From the NCBI RefSeq assembly GCF_009696065.1, contig NZ_VUMS01000012.1, positions 49,839 through 113,838 on the forward strand: DNA of 64,000 bases, in the 5' to 3' direction. Position 1 is the first letter of the stretch; each line of letters starts with the position of its first letter. Position numbers and translations under genes: made by a program. Below, piece after piece: positions 34,073 to 41,874 of this stretch. The notes beneath the pieces are model-generated. The model saw nothing but the letters and a program-made list of their open reading frames with translations, was not told the origin of the DNA and ran no database searches. Source of the DNA: Oliverpabstia intestinalis. Its GTDB lineage: Bacteria > Bacillota > Clostridia > Lachnospirales > Lachnospiraceae.

Positions 34073-35392
34073 ATGGGGTCTGGAACATTTAGAGGAGGTA
34101 TCCACCCGTATGACGGGAAAGAGCTGTCAAGAGACCGGGCGATCCAGGATATCCGTCCGGGAAAAGAACTGGCCTATCTTGTATCTCAACATATCGGGGC
34201 ACCTGCAAAACCGATTGTAAAAAAAGGTGATCGGGTTCTGGTGGGACAGATGATCGCAGAGGCAGGGGGCTTTGTATCCGCTCCGGTTTATGCATCGGTA
34301 TCCGGCGTGGTAAAGGGAATTGAAAAACGTTTGACAGCAACCGGAGGCTACTGTGATGCGATTATAGTGGAAAACGATGAAGTGTACGAATCAGTAGCGT
34401 TTGAAGAAACAAAAGATATCACACAATTATCCAAAGACGAGATCTGTGGGAAGATTCAGAAAGCGGGTATCGTAGGTATGGGTGGTGCAGGATTCCCTAC
34501 ACATGTAAAGCTTTCACCGAAAGAACCGGAAAAGATCAAATACATTCTAGTCAATGGTGCAGAATGTGAGCCATATCTGACTTCCGACTACCGGATCATG
34601 CTGGAACAGCCGGAAAAACTGGTTGGCGGACTGAAAGTGATACTGCAGCTTTTTGATGGTGCAAAAGGATATATCTGTATTGAGGACAACAAACCGGAGG
34701 GCATTGCAAAACTGCAGGAGCTGGTAGAAGGCGAAGCAAATATCGAAGTACAGCCATTAAAGACAAAATATCCACAGGGTGCAGAGCGTATGCTGATCTA
34801 TGCAGTGACCGGAGAGACAATCAATTCTTCCATGCTTCCGGCAGATGCCGGATGTATCGTGGATAATGTGGATACCGTGGTGTCGATCTATGAGGCAGTG
34901 GCAGAAGGAAAGCCACTGATGCAGCGGATCGTAACAGTCACCGGAGACGGTGTGAATATACCATCTAACTTCCGGGCACCGGTGGGTATGGATTTTCAGG
35001 AACTTCTGGATGCGGCAGGTGGTCTGAAGGGCACAGTGGAGAAAGTAATCTCCGGTGGTCCGATGATGGGATTTGCCATGTTTGATTATCATGTACCGGT
35101 AACCAAAACTACATCCGCGCTTTTGGTACTGACAAAAGATGAGGTCAGCCGTTCCCGGGCTACCGCCTGCATCAACTGTGGAAGGTGTGTCAGTGAATGT
35201 CCGGAGCATCTGCTTCCGACGAAGCTTGCAACCTTTGCGGAACACAGAAAAGAAGAAGCCTTTGTCAAGTATAATGGTATGGAGTGCTGCGAATGTGGCT
35301 GTTGCAGCTATGTCTGTCCGGCAAAACGACCGCTGGTACAGGAGATCCGTTCCATGAGAAAAATGGTTCTGGCCAATAGAAAGAAAAAATAA
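34073..35392 (+). CDS. rnfC: Rnf electron transport complex subunit C
   Basis: 439 residues. The N terminus FRGGIHPYDGKE and the glycine-rich MGGAGFPTHVKL mark the RnfC/NuoF-like NADH-FMN region, followed by two ferredoxin-type motifs CINCGRCVSECP and CCECGCCSYVCP. RnfC is a peripheral subunit that hands electrons to NAD+. Rnf oxidises reduced ferredoxin, reduces NAD+ and pumps Na+ or H+, as established in acetogens. GGGAGGACTAGTGT precedes the ATG. First of six genes in the canonical C-D-G-E-A-B order. Confidence 0.97.
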   Translation: MGSGTFRGGIHPYDGKELSRDRAIQDIRPGKELAYLVSQHIGAPAKPIVKKGDRVLVGQMIAEAGGFVSAPVYASVSGVVKGIEKRLTATGGYCDAIIVENDEVYESVAFEETKDITQLSKDEICGKIQKAGIVGMGGAGFPTHVKLSPKEPEKIKYILVNGAECEPYLTSDYRIMLEQPEKLVGGLKVILQLFDGAKGYICIEDNKPEGIAKLQELVEGEANIEVQPLKTKYPQGAERMLIYAVTGETINSSMLPADAGCIVDNVDTVVSIYEAVAEGKPLMQRIVTVTGDGVNIPSNFRAPVGMDFQELLDAAGGLKGTVEKVISGGPMMGFAMFDYHVPVTKTTSALLVLTKDEVSRSRATACINCGRCVSECPEHLLPTKLATFAEHRKEEAFVKYNGMECCECGCCSYVCPAKRPLVQEIRSMRKMVLANRKKK

Positions 35393-35408
35393 GAGGGGGA
35401 TGTGAAAT

Positions 35409-36371
35409 ATGGGAGAGTTATTACATGTATCCTCATCGCCGCATATCCGTTCAAAAGTGACCACAGATTATCTTATGAAAATGGTAATCGTGGCTCTGAT
35501 GCCGGCAACAGTGGCAGGTGTGTGTTTCTTTGGATGGAAGGCACTGCTGCTGGTCTGTCTGTCAGTGGCAACCTGTGTGGCGACAGAGGGAATCTATGAA
35601 ACGCTGATGCATAAACCGTTGACGATCTGGGATGGAAGTGCTGTGATCACAGGATTGTTACTGGGTCTGAACCTTCCGGCATCCGCTCCCTGGTGGATCC
35701 CGGTGATTGGTGGCATTTTTGCTATTCTGATCGTAAAACAGCTGTTTGGTGGTTTGGGACAGAATATCATGAACCCGGCGCTGGCGGCAAGATGTTTCCT
35801 GCTGTTATCCTTTACCGGACAGATGACTAATTTCAGCGCAGATGGCGGTCTGGTAAAACTGGTAGATACGGTATCCGGTGCCACACCGCTGGCTGCAGTA
35901 AAAGCAGGAGAAAAAGTAGATCTGTTAAGCCTGTTTCTTGGCAATACACAGGGAACCATCGGTGAGACTTCTGCACTGGCGATCCTGATCGGAGCAGCAT
36001 TCTTATTGATCCTCAAAGTTATTGACTGGAGAATCCCGTGTACATATATCGGAAGTTTTGCTATTTTCGTAATTTTGTTCGGTGGACATGGAGCAGACGG
36101 CTATTATCTGTTAGTACAGCTTCTGGGCGGTGGACTGATGCTTGGAGCATGGTTCATGGCTACTGATTATGTGACGACGCCGATTACCAAACGGGGACAG
36201 CTGGTATACGGCGTGATCCTGGGATGTCTGACCGGACTGTTCCGTATCTTTGGAGCCTCCGCAGAGGGCGTGTCCTATGCGATCATCTTTGGCAACCTGC
36301 TGATTCCGGTTATCGAACGTCTGACCGTACCGACGGCATTTGGAAAAGGAGGGGTGAAGCATGAAAAATAA
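35409..36371 (+). CDS. rnfD: Rnf complex subunit D
   Basis: 320 residues, about nine to ten membrane segments. TDYVTTPITKRG contains the threonine that carries covalently bound FMN in this family (flavinylation motif). PALAARCFLL is the conserved region shared with NqrB. Forms part of the ion path across the membrane. Its 3' end overlaps the rnfG start by 11 nt. GAGGGGGATGTGAAAT supplies the ribosome site. Confidence 0.97.
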   Translation: MGELLHVSSSPHIRSKVTTDYLMKMVIVALMPATVAGVCFFGWKALLLVCLSVATCVATEGIYETLMHKPLTIWDGSAVITGLLLGLNLPASAPWWIPVIGGIFAILIVKQLFGGLGQNIMNPALAARCFLLLSFTGQMTNFSADGGLVKLVDTVSGATPLAAVKAGEKVDLLSLFLGNTQGTIGETSALAILIGAAFLLILKVIDWRIPCTYIGSFAIFVILFGGHGADGYYLLVQLLGGGLMLGAWFMATDYVTTPITKRGQLVYGVILGCLTGLFRIFGASAEGVSYAIIFGNLLIPVIERLTVPTAFGKGGVKHEK

Positions 36372-36978
36372 GATTATCAAAGATGCCCTTGCCCTTACAC
36401 TGATCACTCTGGTGGCAGGTGTGGCCCTTGGCGGTGTATATGAGATCACAAAAGATCCGATTGCAAAACAGGAAGCGCAGGCAAAAGCAGAGGCTTATGA
36501 ACAGGTATTTACGGATGCAGCAGCTTTTGAGGCAGTAGAGATGGACGATACATTGACAAAGACGATCCGCGATCAGCTGGATCAGGAAGGTTATAAGGCA
36601 CAGTCCATAGAAGAAGTTATGCGTGCGGAAGACCAGAGCGGAGAAACACTTGGCTATGCCTTTGCCGTTGTAACTTCGGAAGGATATGGTGGAGATATCC
36701 GGTTTTCCATGGGGGTACAAAATGACGGTACCCTGAACGGAATATCGATCCTGTCCATCGGTGAGACTGCAGGGCTTGGTATGAATGCAGATACTCCTGC
36801 TTTCAAAGATCAGTTCGTCGGAAAACAGGTAGAAAAACTACAGTATACAAAAAACGGGGCAACACAGGATGACGAGATCAATGCCATCAGTGGTGCCACA
36901 GTTACGACCAATGCCATGACTAACGGTGTCAATGCCGGTCTTTGTGCATTTCGTGTGATGGAAGGGGGAGATCAGTGA
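36361..36978 (+). CDS. rnfG: Rnf complex subunit G (covalent flavoprotein)
   Basis: 205 residues with one N-terminal membrane anchor (DALALTLITLVAGVALGGVY). The SGATVTTNAMTNGV motif holds the Thr to which FMN is linked by the Apb(E)-type flavin transferase. GETAGLGMNAD is typical of RnfG/NqrC. The FMN domain faces outside in the family. Overlaps rnfD at its start; its stop (TGATG) overlaps the rnfE start. Confidence 0.96.
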   Translation: MKNKIIKDALALTLITLVAGVALGGVYEITKDPIAKQEAQAKAEAYEQVFTDAAAFEAVEMDDTLTKTIRDQLDQEGYKAQSIEEVMRAEDQSGETLGYAFAVVTSEGYGGDIRFSMGVQNDGTLNGISILSIGETAGLGMNADTPAFKDQFVGKQVEKLQYTKNGATQDDEINAISGATVTTNAMTNGVNAGLCAFRVMEGGDQ

Positions 36979-37673
36979 TGAAAGCAAATTCACCTCTGGA
37001 ACGTTTGTATAATGGTATCATCAAGGAGAATCCCACCTTTGTGCTGATGCTTGGTATGTGTCCTACACTGGCAGTTACCACATCTGCAAAAAATGGTTTT
37101 GGTATGGGTATGACGACAATGGTGATTCTTGCCCTGTCCAACCTGATGATCTCGATGCTCCGGAAAATGATTCCGGACAGTGTGCGTATGCCGGCTTATA
37201 TCGTAGTCGTTGCATCCTTTGTAACCATCGTACAGTTCTTATTACAGGGATTTATTCCGAGCCTTTACGATTCTCTGGGAATCTATATTCCGCTGATCGT
37301 AGTTAACTGTATCATCCTGGGACGTGCAGAGGCTTATGCATCCAAGAATGGGCCAGTTAGTTCTCTGTTTGACGGAATCGGCATGGGACTTGGATTTACC
37401 GTTGGACTTACCAGCATCGGTATCGTCCGTGAGCTGATCGGTTCCGGTAAGATCTTTGGTATGACTGTTTTCAACGGTGGAGCTACCATCTTTATTCTGG
37501 CACCGGGAGCTTTCTTTGTCCTTGCGATGCTGGTGGCACTTCAGAACCGTGTGAAGATGAAAAAAGATCCTGCCGCAGCTCCGAAAGCATGCGACGAGAG
37601 CCTCTGTGCGGGCTGCACCAATCATATGTGTGCAAGTAAGAAGAACGCTGAGAAAGGAGGAACCCAGTCATGA
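36978..37673 (+). CDS. rnfE: Rnf complex subunit E with Cys-rich tail
   Basis: 231 residues from the ATG at 36978 that overlaps the rnfG stop. Six membrane helices homologous to RnfA/NqrD, with GMCPTLAVTTSAKNGFGMG and NCIILGRAEAYASKN. The last 30 residues have a CX5CX2CX4C-like cluster (CDESLCAGCTNHMC), which is not part of the core subunit and could bind a metal or [Fe-S] centre at the cytosolic face. Such tails occur in other clostridial RnfE proteins; a role is not established. Confidence 0.95.
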   Translation: MKANSPLERLYNGIIKENPTFVLMLGMCPTLAVTTSAKNGFGMGMTTMVILALSNLMISMLRKMIPDSVRMPAYIVVVASFVTIVQFLLQGFIPSLYDSLGIYIPLIVVNCIILGRAEAYASKNGPVSSLFDGIGMGLGFTVGLTSIGIVRELIGSGKIFGMTVFNGGATIFILAPGAFFVLAMLVALQNRVKMKKDPAAAPKACDESLCAGCTNHMCASKKNAEKGGTQS

Positions 37674-38245
37674 GAGAATTGTTAATGATTGCCGTCGGTT
37701 CGGCATTGGTGAATAACGTAGTCCTGAGCCAGTTCCTTGGCCTGTGTCCCTTCCTCGGTGTATCTAAGAAAATGGATACGGCAGCAGGTATGGGTGCGGC
37801 TGTAATCTTCGTGCTGACGATTTCTTCATTCTGTACCAGTCTGATTTATAAATTTGTGCTGGTGACTACAGGAATGGAATATATGCAGACCATCGTATTT
37901 ATTCTGGTGATCGCTGCTCTTGTACAGTTGGTTGAGATGTTCCTGAAAAAGACGATGCCAGCACTGTACAAGAGTCTGGGTGTGTATCTTCCTCTGATCA
38001 CCACCAACTGTGCAGTACTTGGTGTGGCACTGTTAAATGTACAGAATAATTACGGAATCCTGGAAGGCACGGTCAATGGTTTTGCTACCGCAGTCGGATT
38101 TACCATCTCCATCGTGCTGATGGCAGGACTTCGTGAGAAAATCGAATATAACGATATACCGAAACCTTTCCGGGGAATGCCGATCGTACTTCTGACCGCA
38201 GGTTTGATGTCCATTGCGTTCTTCGGATTTTCCGGAATGATTTAA
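37670..38245 (+). CDS. rnfA: Rnf complex subunit A
   Basis: 191 residues, six membrane helices, related to RnfE. NNVVLSQFLGLCPFLGVSKK and TTNCAVLGVALLN contain the Cys pair that, with RnfE, holds a [2Fe-2S] centre within the membrane in related Rnf/Nqr enzymes. AAAGGAGGAACCCAGTC before the ATG overlaps rnfE; the start overlaps the rnfE stop by four bases. Confidence 0.97.
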   Translation: MRELLMIAVGSALVNNVVLSQFLGLCPFLGVSKKMDTAAGMGAAVIFVLTISSFCTSLIYKFVLVTTGMEYMQTIVFILVIAALVQLVEMFLKKTMPALYKSLGVYLPLITTNCAVLGVALLNVQNNYGILEGTVNGFATAVGFTISIVLMAGLREKIEYNDIPKPFRGMPIVLLTAGLMSIAFFGFSGMI

Positions 38246-38257
38246 GGAGGGAGTTTT

Positions 38258-39046
38258 ATGATTACAGGAATACTTATTGCTGCGGCTTTGGTAGGCGGCA
38301 CAGGACTGGTGATCGGACTGCTCCTTGGGGTAGCCGGAAAGAAGTTTGCAGTGGAAGTTAATGAAAAAGAGATCGCCGTCAGAGAACAGCTTCCGGGCAA
38401 TAACTGCGGTGGCTGTGGATATCCGGGATGCGACGGACTGGCAGCTGCAATCGCAGCCGGAAAAGCACCGGTAAATGGCTGTCCGGTAGGCGGCAACGAA
38501 GTGGCAAAAACCATTGCAGCTATCATGGGAGAAGAGATAAAAGAAGGACGCCGCATGACAGCCTTTGTAAAATGTGCGGGTGACTGTGAGAGCTCCAGAA
38601 ATAATTATGTATATGATGGTGTGGAAGATTGTTCGGTTATGGCATTTATCCCGGGCGGCGGTGAGAAAAAATGTCATCATGGATGTCTCGGCTACGGTAC
38701 CTGTGTAAAGGCGTGTAATTTTGACGCGATCCGTGTCATCAACGGCATCGCCCATGTAGATAAAGAAAAATGTAAAGCCTGCGGTCAGTGTGTGGCTGTC
38801 TGTCCGCATCATCTGATCGAGCTGGTTCCTTACGAGCAGACAGTAAAAGTAAGCTGCAGCTCTCAGGATAAAGGTAAGGCTACTATGAATGCCTGTGACA
38901 AAGGCTGTATCGGCTGTAAAAAATGTGAAAAGAACTGTCCGGTACAGGCTATTACGGTGACAGATAATGTGGCACATATCGATTACGATAAGTGTACCAA
39001 TTGCGGACTTTGCAAAGAGAATTGTCCGAGACATTGTATCATCTGA
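38258..39046 (+). CDS. rnfB: Rnf complex subunit B (ferredoxin-type electron entry)
   Basis: 262 residues. One N-terminal membrane helix, then the NCGGCGYPGCDGL [4Fe-4S] domain (about 45-80), a third cluster motif (CHHGCLGYGTCVKAC) and two ferredoxin repeats (CKACGQCVAVCPHH and CTNCGLCKENCPRH). RnfB is the ferredoxin-side electron acceptor. The last two codons and stop (ATCTGA) begin a dispersed repeat element. Last gene of the rnf operon. Confidence 0.97.
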   Translation: MITGILIAAALVGGTGLVIGLLLGVAGKKFAVEVNEKEIAVREQLPGNNCGGCGYPGCDGLAAAIAAGKAPVNGCPVGGNEVAKTIAAIMGEEIKEGRRMTAFVKCAGDCESSRNNYVYDGVEDCSVMAFIPGGGEKKCHHGCLGYGTCVKACNFDAIRVINGIAHVDKEKCKACGQCVAVCPHHLIELVPYEQTVKVSCSSQDKGKATMNACDKGCIGCKKCEKNCPVQAITVTDNVAHIDYDKCTNCGLCKENCPRHCII

Positions 39047-39210
39047 TACCAGGGTTCCAAAGTGAAAAGCTTTTCGTGCTTGCACGAGAAAGCTTTTTGC
39101 CTTGGAACCCGCCAAACATGAGAAAGTAGCGATTTACGAAGTAAATCAGCGGATTTCGAATGGTTAGGGGATTGTGAGAGCAGCAACGCTGCGGAACAAT
39201 CCGTAAGTAT
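39044..39210 (+). repeat. Dispersed element, family 2 (copy A), with terminator hairpin
   Basis: Starts TGATACCAG at the rnfB stop. GGGTTCCAAAG (39052) pairs with CTTGGAACCC (39110), enclosing AAAAGCTTTTCGTGC/GCACGAGAAAGCTTTTT, a very long hairpin that may terminate rnf. Then GCCAAACATGAGAAAGTAGC, GATTTACGAAGTAAATC and a final fold GGATTGTG...ACAATCC (39174-39203). The same blocks occur in the same order at 49722-49551 on the minus strand. Confidence 0.7.
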
Positions 39211-39224
39211 CCGTAAATTATAAT

Positions 39225-39295
39225 TTGAAAGGCCGGCCACCTTGTGGTATGATAGAACGTAGACTAAGGGAACTGTTGTTTGGGGCAGTTCCCGA
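39225..39295 (+). promoter_or_regulatory. ruvA promoter and leader hairpin
   Basis: TTGAAA (39225-39230) and TATGAT (39248-39253) are 17 bases apart. The short leader contains GGGAACTG/CAGTTCCC arms (39268-39293), a hairpin ending 18 nt before the ruvA start, similar to the family 1 leader hairpins. Confidence 0.7.
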
Positions 39296-39310
39296 AAAAA
39301 GGAGTTTATT

Positions 39311-39922
39311 ATGATAGGATACGTGAAAGGCATACTGGAGGAAGCGGACGACCAGTGTATTATTGTAGATAATCACGGAATCGGCTATCGAATCTTCGTA
39401 CCCGGTTCCGTTTTTTCTGGCGCGATTCCCATTGGTCAGGAAGTAAAAATATATACATATCTGAATGTAAAAGAAGATGCCATGCAGTTATACGGCTTTG
39501 CGACAAGAGACGATCTGAGAGTGTTTAAATTACTGTTAGGTGTCAACGGTATCGGACCGAAGGCAGGACTGGGGATCCTCTCAGCACTGTCGGCGGATGA
39601 TCTGCGGTTCGCGGTTCTGGCAGATGATGCGGCGGCAATTGCCAAGGCACCCGGTATCGGTAAAAAGACTGCACAGAAACTGATCCTAGAACTGAAAGAT
39701 AAACTGGATCTGGAAGATGCTTTTGAACAGAAACTGGCAAATCAGTCAGCAGCAGGAATACCTGAGACGGAAGGAGACAACCAGCTTCAGGAAGCAGTAC
39801 AGGCACTGGTAGCACTTGGCTACCCGAACACGGATGCACTCCGCGCAGTGAAGAAAGTGGAAGGTGCGGAGACGATGGATGTAGAAACCCTACTAAAAGC
39901 CGCACTGAAGAAGATGATATAA
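39311..39922 (+). CDS. ruvA: Holliday junction DNA helicase subunit RuvA
   Basis: 203 residues. N-terminal OB fold (MIGYVKGILEE, YLNVKEDAMQLYGF), two helix-hairpin-helix motifs (LLGVNGIGPKAGLGILSAL, APGIGKKTAQKLILELKDKL) and the flexible C-terminal domain that contacts RuvB. RuvA binds the four-way junction and loads RuvB. AAAAAGGAG precedes the ATG. The stop codon is duplicated in the tandem repeat that follows, which separates it from ruvB by 321 bp instead of the usual close spacing. Confidence 0.97.
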   Translation: MIGYVKGILEEADDQCIIVDNHGIGYRIFVPGSVFSGAIPIGQEVKIYTYLNVKEDAMQLYGFATRDDLRVFKLLLGVNGIGPKAGLGILSALSADDLRFAVLADDAAAIAKAPGIGKKTAQKLILELKDKLDLEDAFEQKLANQSAAGIPETEGDNQLQEAVQALVALGYPNTDALRAVKKVEGAETMDVETLLKAALKKMI

Positions 39923-40191
39923 TGAGCGCAAGAGAGCCAGAGGGAGCTTGCTCACTCTTGGCGAACGGCGAATGGCGATCATGATAGCTGCGAAAGCAGC
40001 GTCAAGCACCGCAGGTGCGAATCATGATATAATGAGCGCAAGAGAGCCAGAGGGAGCTTGCTCGCTCTTGGCGAACGGCGAATGGCGATCATGATAGCTG
40101 CGAAAGCAGCGTCAAGCACCGCAGGTGCGAATCATGATATAATGAGCGCAAGAGAGCCAGAGGGAGCTTGCTCGCTCTTGGCGAACGGCGA
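39914..40191 (+). repeat. 110-bp tandem repeat (2.5 copies) between ruvA and ruvB
   Basis: The unit starts ATGATATAATGAGCGCAAGA at 39914, 40024 and 40134, exactly 110 bases apart; copies 1 and 2 differ at one base in the first 60. The first nine bases of copy 1 are the ruvA 3' end with its stop. Each unit holds three hairpins: GCAAGAGAGC/GCTCGCTCTTGG, GCTGCgaaaGCAGC and GCACCgcaGGTGC. The third copy stops after the first hairpin. No gene is seen in 39923-40243. Confidence 0.9.
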
Positions 40192-40243
40192 AGAACAAGT
40201 AAGCTATAGTGAGTAGAGATATGTATATGGAGAAAAATAAAGT

Positions 40244-41230
40244 ATGGAAAGACGTGTTATCACAACCGACATGATGGAAGAAGACATCCGTATCGAGGGA
40301 AGCCTTCGGCCCCAGTGTCTGGATGATTATATTGGTCAGGAAAAAGCAAAGAAAAATCTGAAAATATATATAGAAGCTGCAAAACAGCGAAACGATGCAC
40401 TGGATCATGTATTGTTTTACGGACCACCCGGGCTTGGAAAAACCACACTGGCGGGGATTATTGCCAATGAAATGGGAGTTCACATGAAAGTGACTTCCGG
40501 TCCGGCTATCGAAAAACCGGGAGAGATGGCAGCTATCTTAAATAATTTGCAGGAGGGGGATGTCCTTTTTGTGGATGAGATTCACCGTCTGAATCGTCAG
40601 GTGGAAGAGGTTCTTTATCCGGCGATGGAAGACTATGCCATTGATATCATGATCGGGAAAGGTGCCACTGCCCGTTCAATTCGTCTTGATCTGCCACATT
40701 TTACTCTGGTGGGAGCAACCACAAGGGCAGGACTTCTGACGGCGCCGTTAAGAGACCGTTTTGGTGTGATCCACCATCTGGAGTTCTATACGGAGGAAGA
40801 ACTGCAGACGATTATTCAGCATTCTGCGAAAGTGCTTGGAGTGGAGATCGATGCGGATGGAGCCAGAGAGATGGCAAAACGTTCGAGAGGAACTCCCCGT
40901 CTGGCAAACCGTCTGTTAAAGCGCGTGAGAGACTTTGCTCAGGTAAAATATGATGGAAAGATCACGAAAGAAGTGGCTGATTTTGCACTGGAACTTTTGG
41001 AAGTGGATCGGTATGGTCTGGATCAGACAGACCGGAAGATTCTGGAGATGATCATTCACAAATTTAACGGGGGTCCGGTAGGACTGGATACTTTGGCAGC
41101 AGCTATCGGAGAAGATGCGGGAACCATCGAAGATGTGTATGAACCGTACCTGATCCAGTACGGATTTTTAAATCGCACACCAAGAGGACGTGTGGCAACT
41201 GAGTTGGCATATCATCATTTGGGAATCTAA
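40244..41230 (+). CDS. ruvB: Holliday junction branch migration ATPase RuvB
   Basis: 328 residues. Walker [11 protein letters not shown], Walker [13 protein letters not shown], sensor GATTRAG and arginine finger APLRDRFGV; the C-terminal winged helix has [16 protein letters not shown] and [16 protein letters not shown]. RuvB hexamers pump DNA through junctions. ATATGGAGAAAAATAAAGT gives the ribosome site. Separated from ruvA by the tandem repeat, yet probably still on the ruvA transcript as no promoter or U-tailed terminator is clear between them. Confidence 0.97.
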   Translation: MERRVITTDMMEEDIRIEGSLRPQCLDDYIGQEKAKKNLKIYIEAAKQRNDALDHVLFYGPPGLGKTTLAGIIANEMGVHMKVTSGPAIEKPGEMAAILNNLQEGDVLFVDEIHRLNRQVEEVLYPAMEDYAIDIMIGKGATARSIRLDLPHFTLVGATTRAGLLTAPLRDRFGVIHHLEFYTEEELQTIIQHSAKVLGVEIDADGAREMAKRSRGTPRLANRLLKRVRDFAQVKYDGKITKEVADFALELLEVDRYGLDQTDRKILEMIIHKFNGGPVGLDTLAAAIGEDAGTIEDVYEPYLIQYGFLNRTPRGRVATELAYHHLGI

Positions 41231-41234
41231 GGGG

Positions 41235-41262
41235 TTGTTTTTTGGAGGATTTTGTTTATAAT
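41235..41262 (+). promoter_or_regulatory. zapA promoter
   Basis: TTGTTT (41235-41240) and TATAAT (41257-41262) with a 16-base spacer, just after the ruvB stop. The transcript would carry a leader of about 165 nt before zapA with no clear reading frame. Confidence 0.6.
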
Positions 41263-41435
41263 AGAAGAGAGTCATACTGGCGGAACATATTGATAATGTG
41301 TAAAGCGGGGTATGAATTACTAACAGTAACTTTCGGAGAAATCACAGAAAATAACTGTAAAAGTACGAGGTATTACTGTCTGCAAAAACGTAGTTTGTTT
41401 ATGCAGAGCATACATAAAATGGAGGAAATGCCGTA

Positions 41436-41822
41436 ATGCCAGCAAAAAATACAATTAAGGTATTAATCGGAGGAAAGATCATCACATTAAGTGGATATGA
41501 GAGCGAAGAATATCTGCAGAGTGTGGCTTCTTATATGAATCATAAACTTGCTCAGCTTTCCGAACTGCCGGGATATAACCGACAGCCGGTGGAAACAAAA
41601 AACACACTGCTCAGCCTGAACATTGCAGATGATTACTTCAAGGCAAAACATCAGGCGGAAGTTTTTGAAGAAGATTCCCAGCTGAAAGATAAGGAAATGT
41701 ACGATCTGAAACACGATCTGATCGAAGCCCAGATCGAGGTTGAGAATCTGAAGAAGGAAAAAGAAGAACTGGAACAGCAGGTGAAGAAGCTGGAACAGGA
41801 TATGGAGAATCTGCTGAAATAG
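41436..41822 (+). CDS. zapA: Cell division protein ZapA
   Basis: 128 residues. N-terminal ZapA domain (KNTIKVLIGGKIITLSG, YLQSVASYMNHKL) and a long C-terminal coiled coil of Glu/Lys/Leu heptads (about 70-127). ZapA bundles FtsZ filaments at the division ring. Tight ATGGAGGAAATGCCGTAATG region: GGAGG lies 9 bases before the start. Upstream of a U32 gene after a terminator-like hairpin, so the two are partly cotranscribed. Confidence 0.93.
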   Translation: MPAKNTIKVLIGGKIITLSGYESEEYLQSVASYMNHKLAQLSELPGYNRQPVETKNTLLSLNIADDYFKAKHQAEVFEEDSQLKDKEMYDLKHDLIEAQIEVENLKKEKEELEQQVKKLEQDMENLLK

Positions 41823-41828
41823 AAAAGA

Positions 41829-41862
41829 AGACTGTCGCAGTATCTGCGATAGCCTTTTTTGT
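41829..41862 (+). terminator. Terminator/attenuator between zapA and the U32 gene
   Basis: AGACTGTCGCAG pairs (with one mismatch) with CTGCGATAGCC, then TTTTTT, followed only 8 bases later by the AAGGAGGAG of the next gene. Confidence 0.7.
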
Positions 41863-41874
41863 AAGGAGGAGTAT

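Noticed and set aside
39914..40191. Tandem repeats as a CRISPR array
   Set aside because: The whole 110-bp unit repeats without unique spacers and no cas genes are present.
41242..41436. 64-codon frame between ruvB and zapA
   Set aside because: It contains the zapA promoter and leader, has no ribosome site and no family resemblance.
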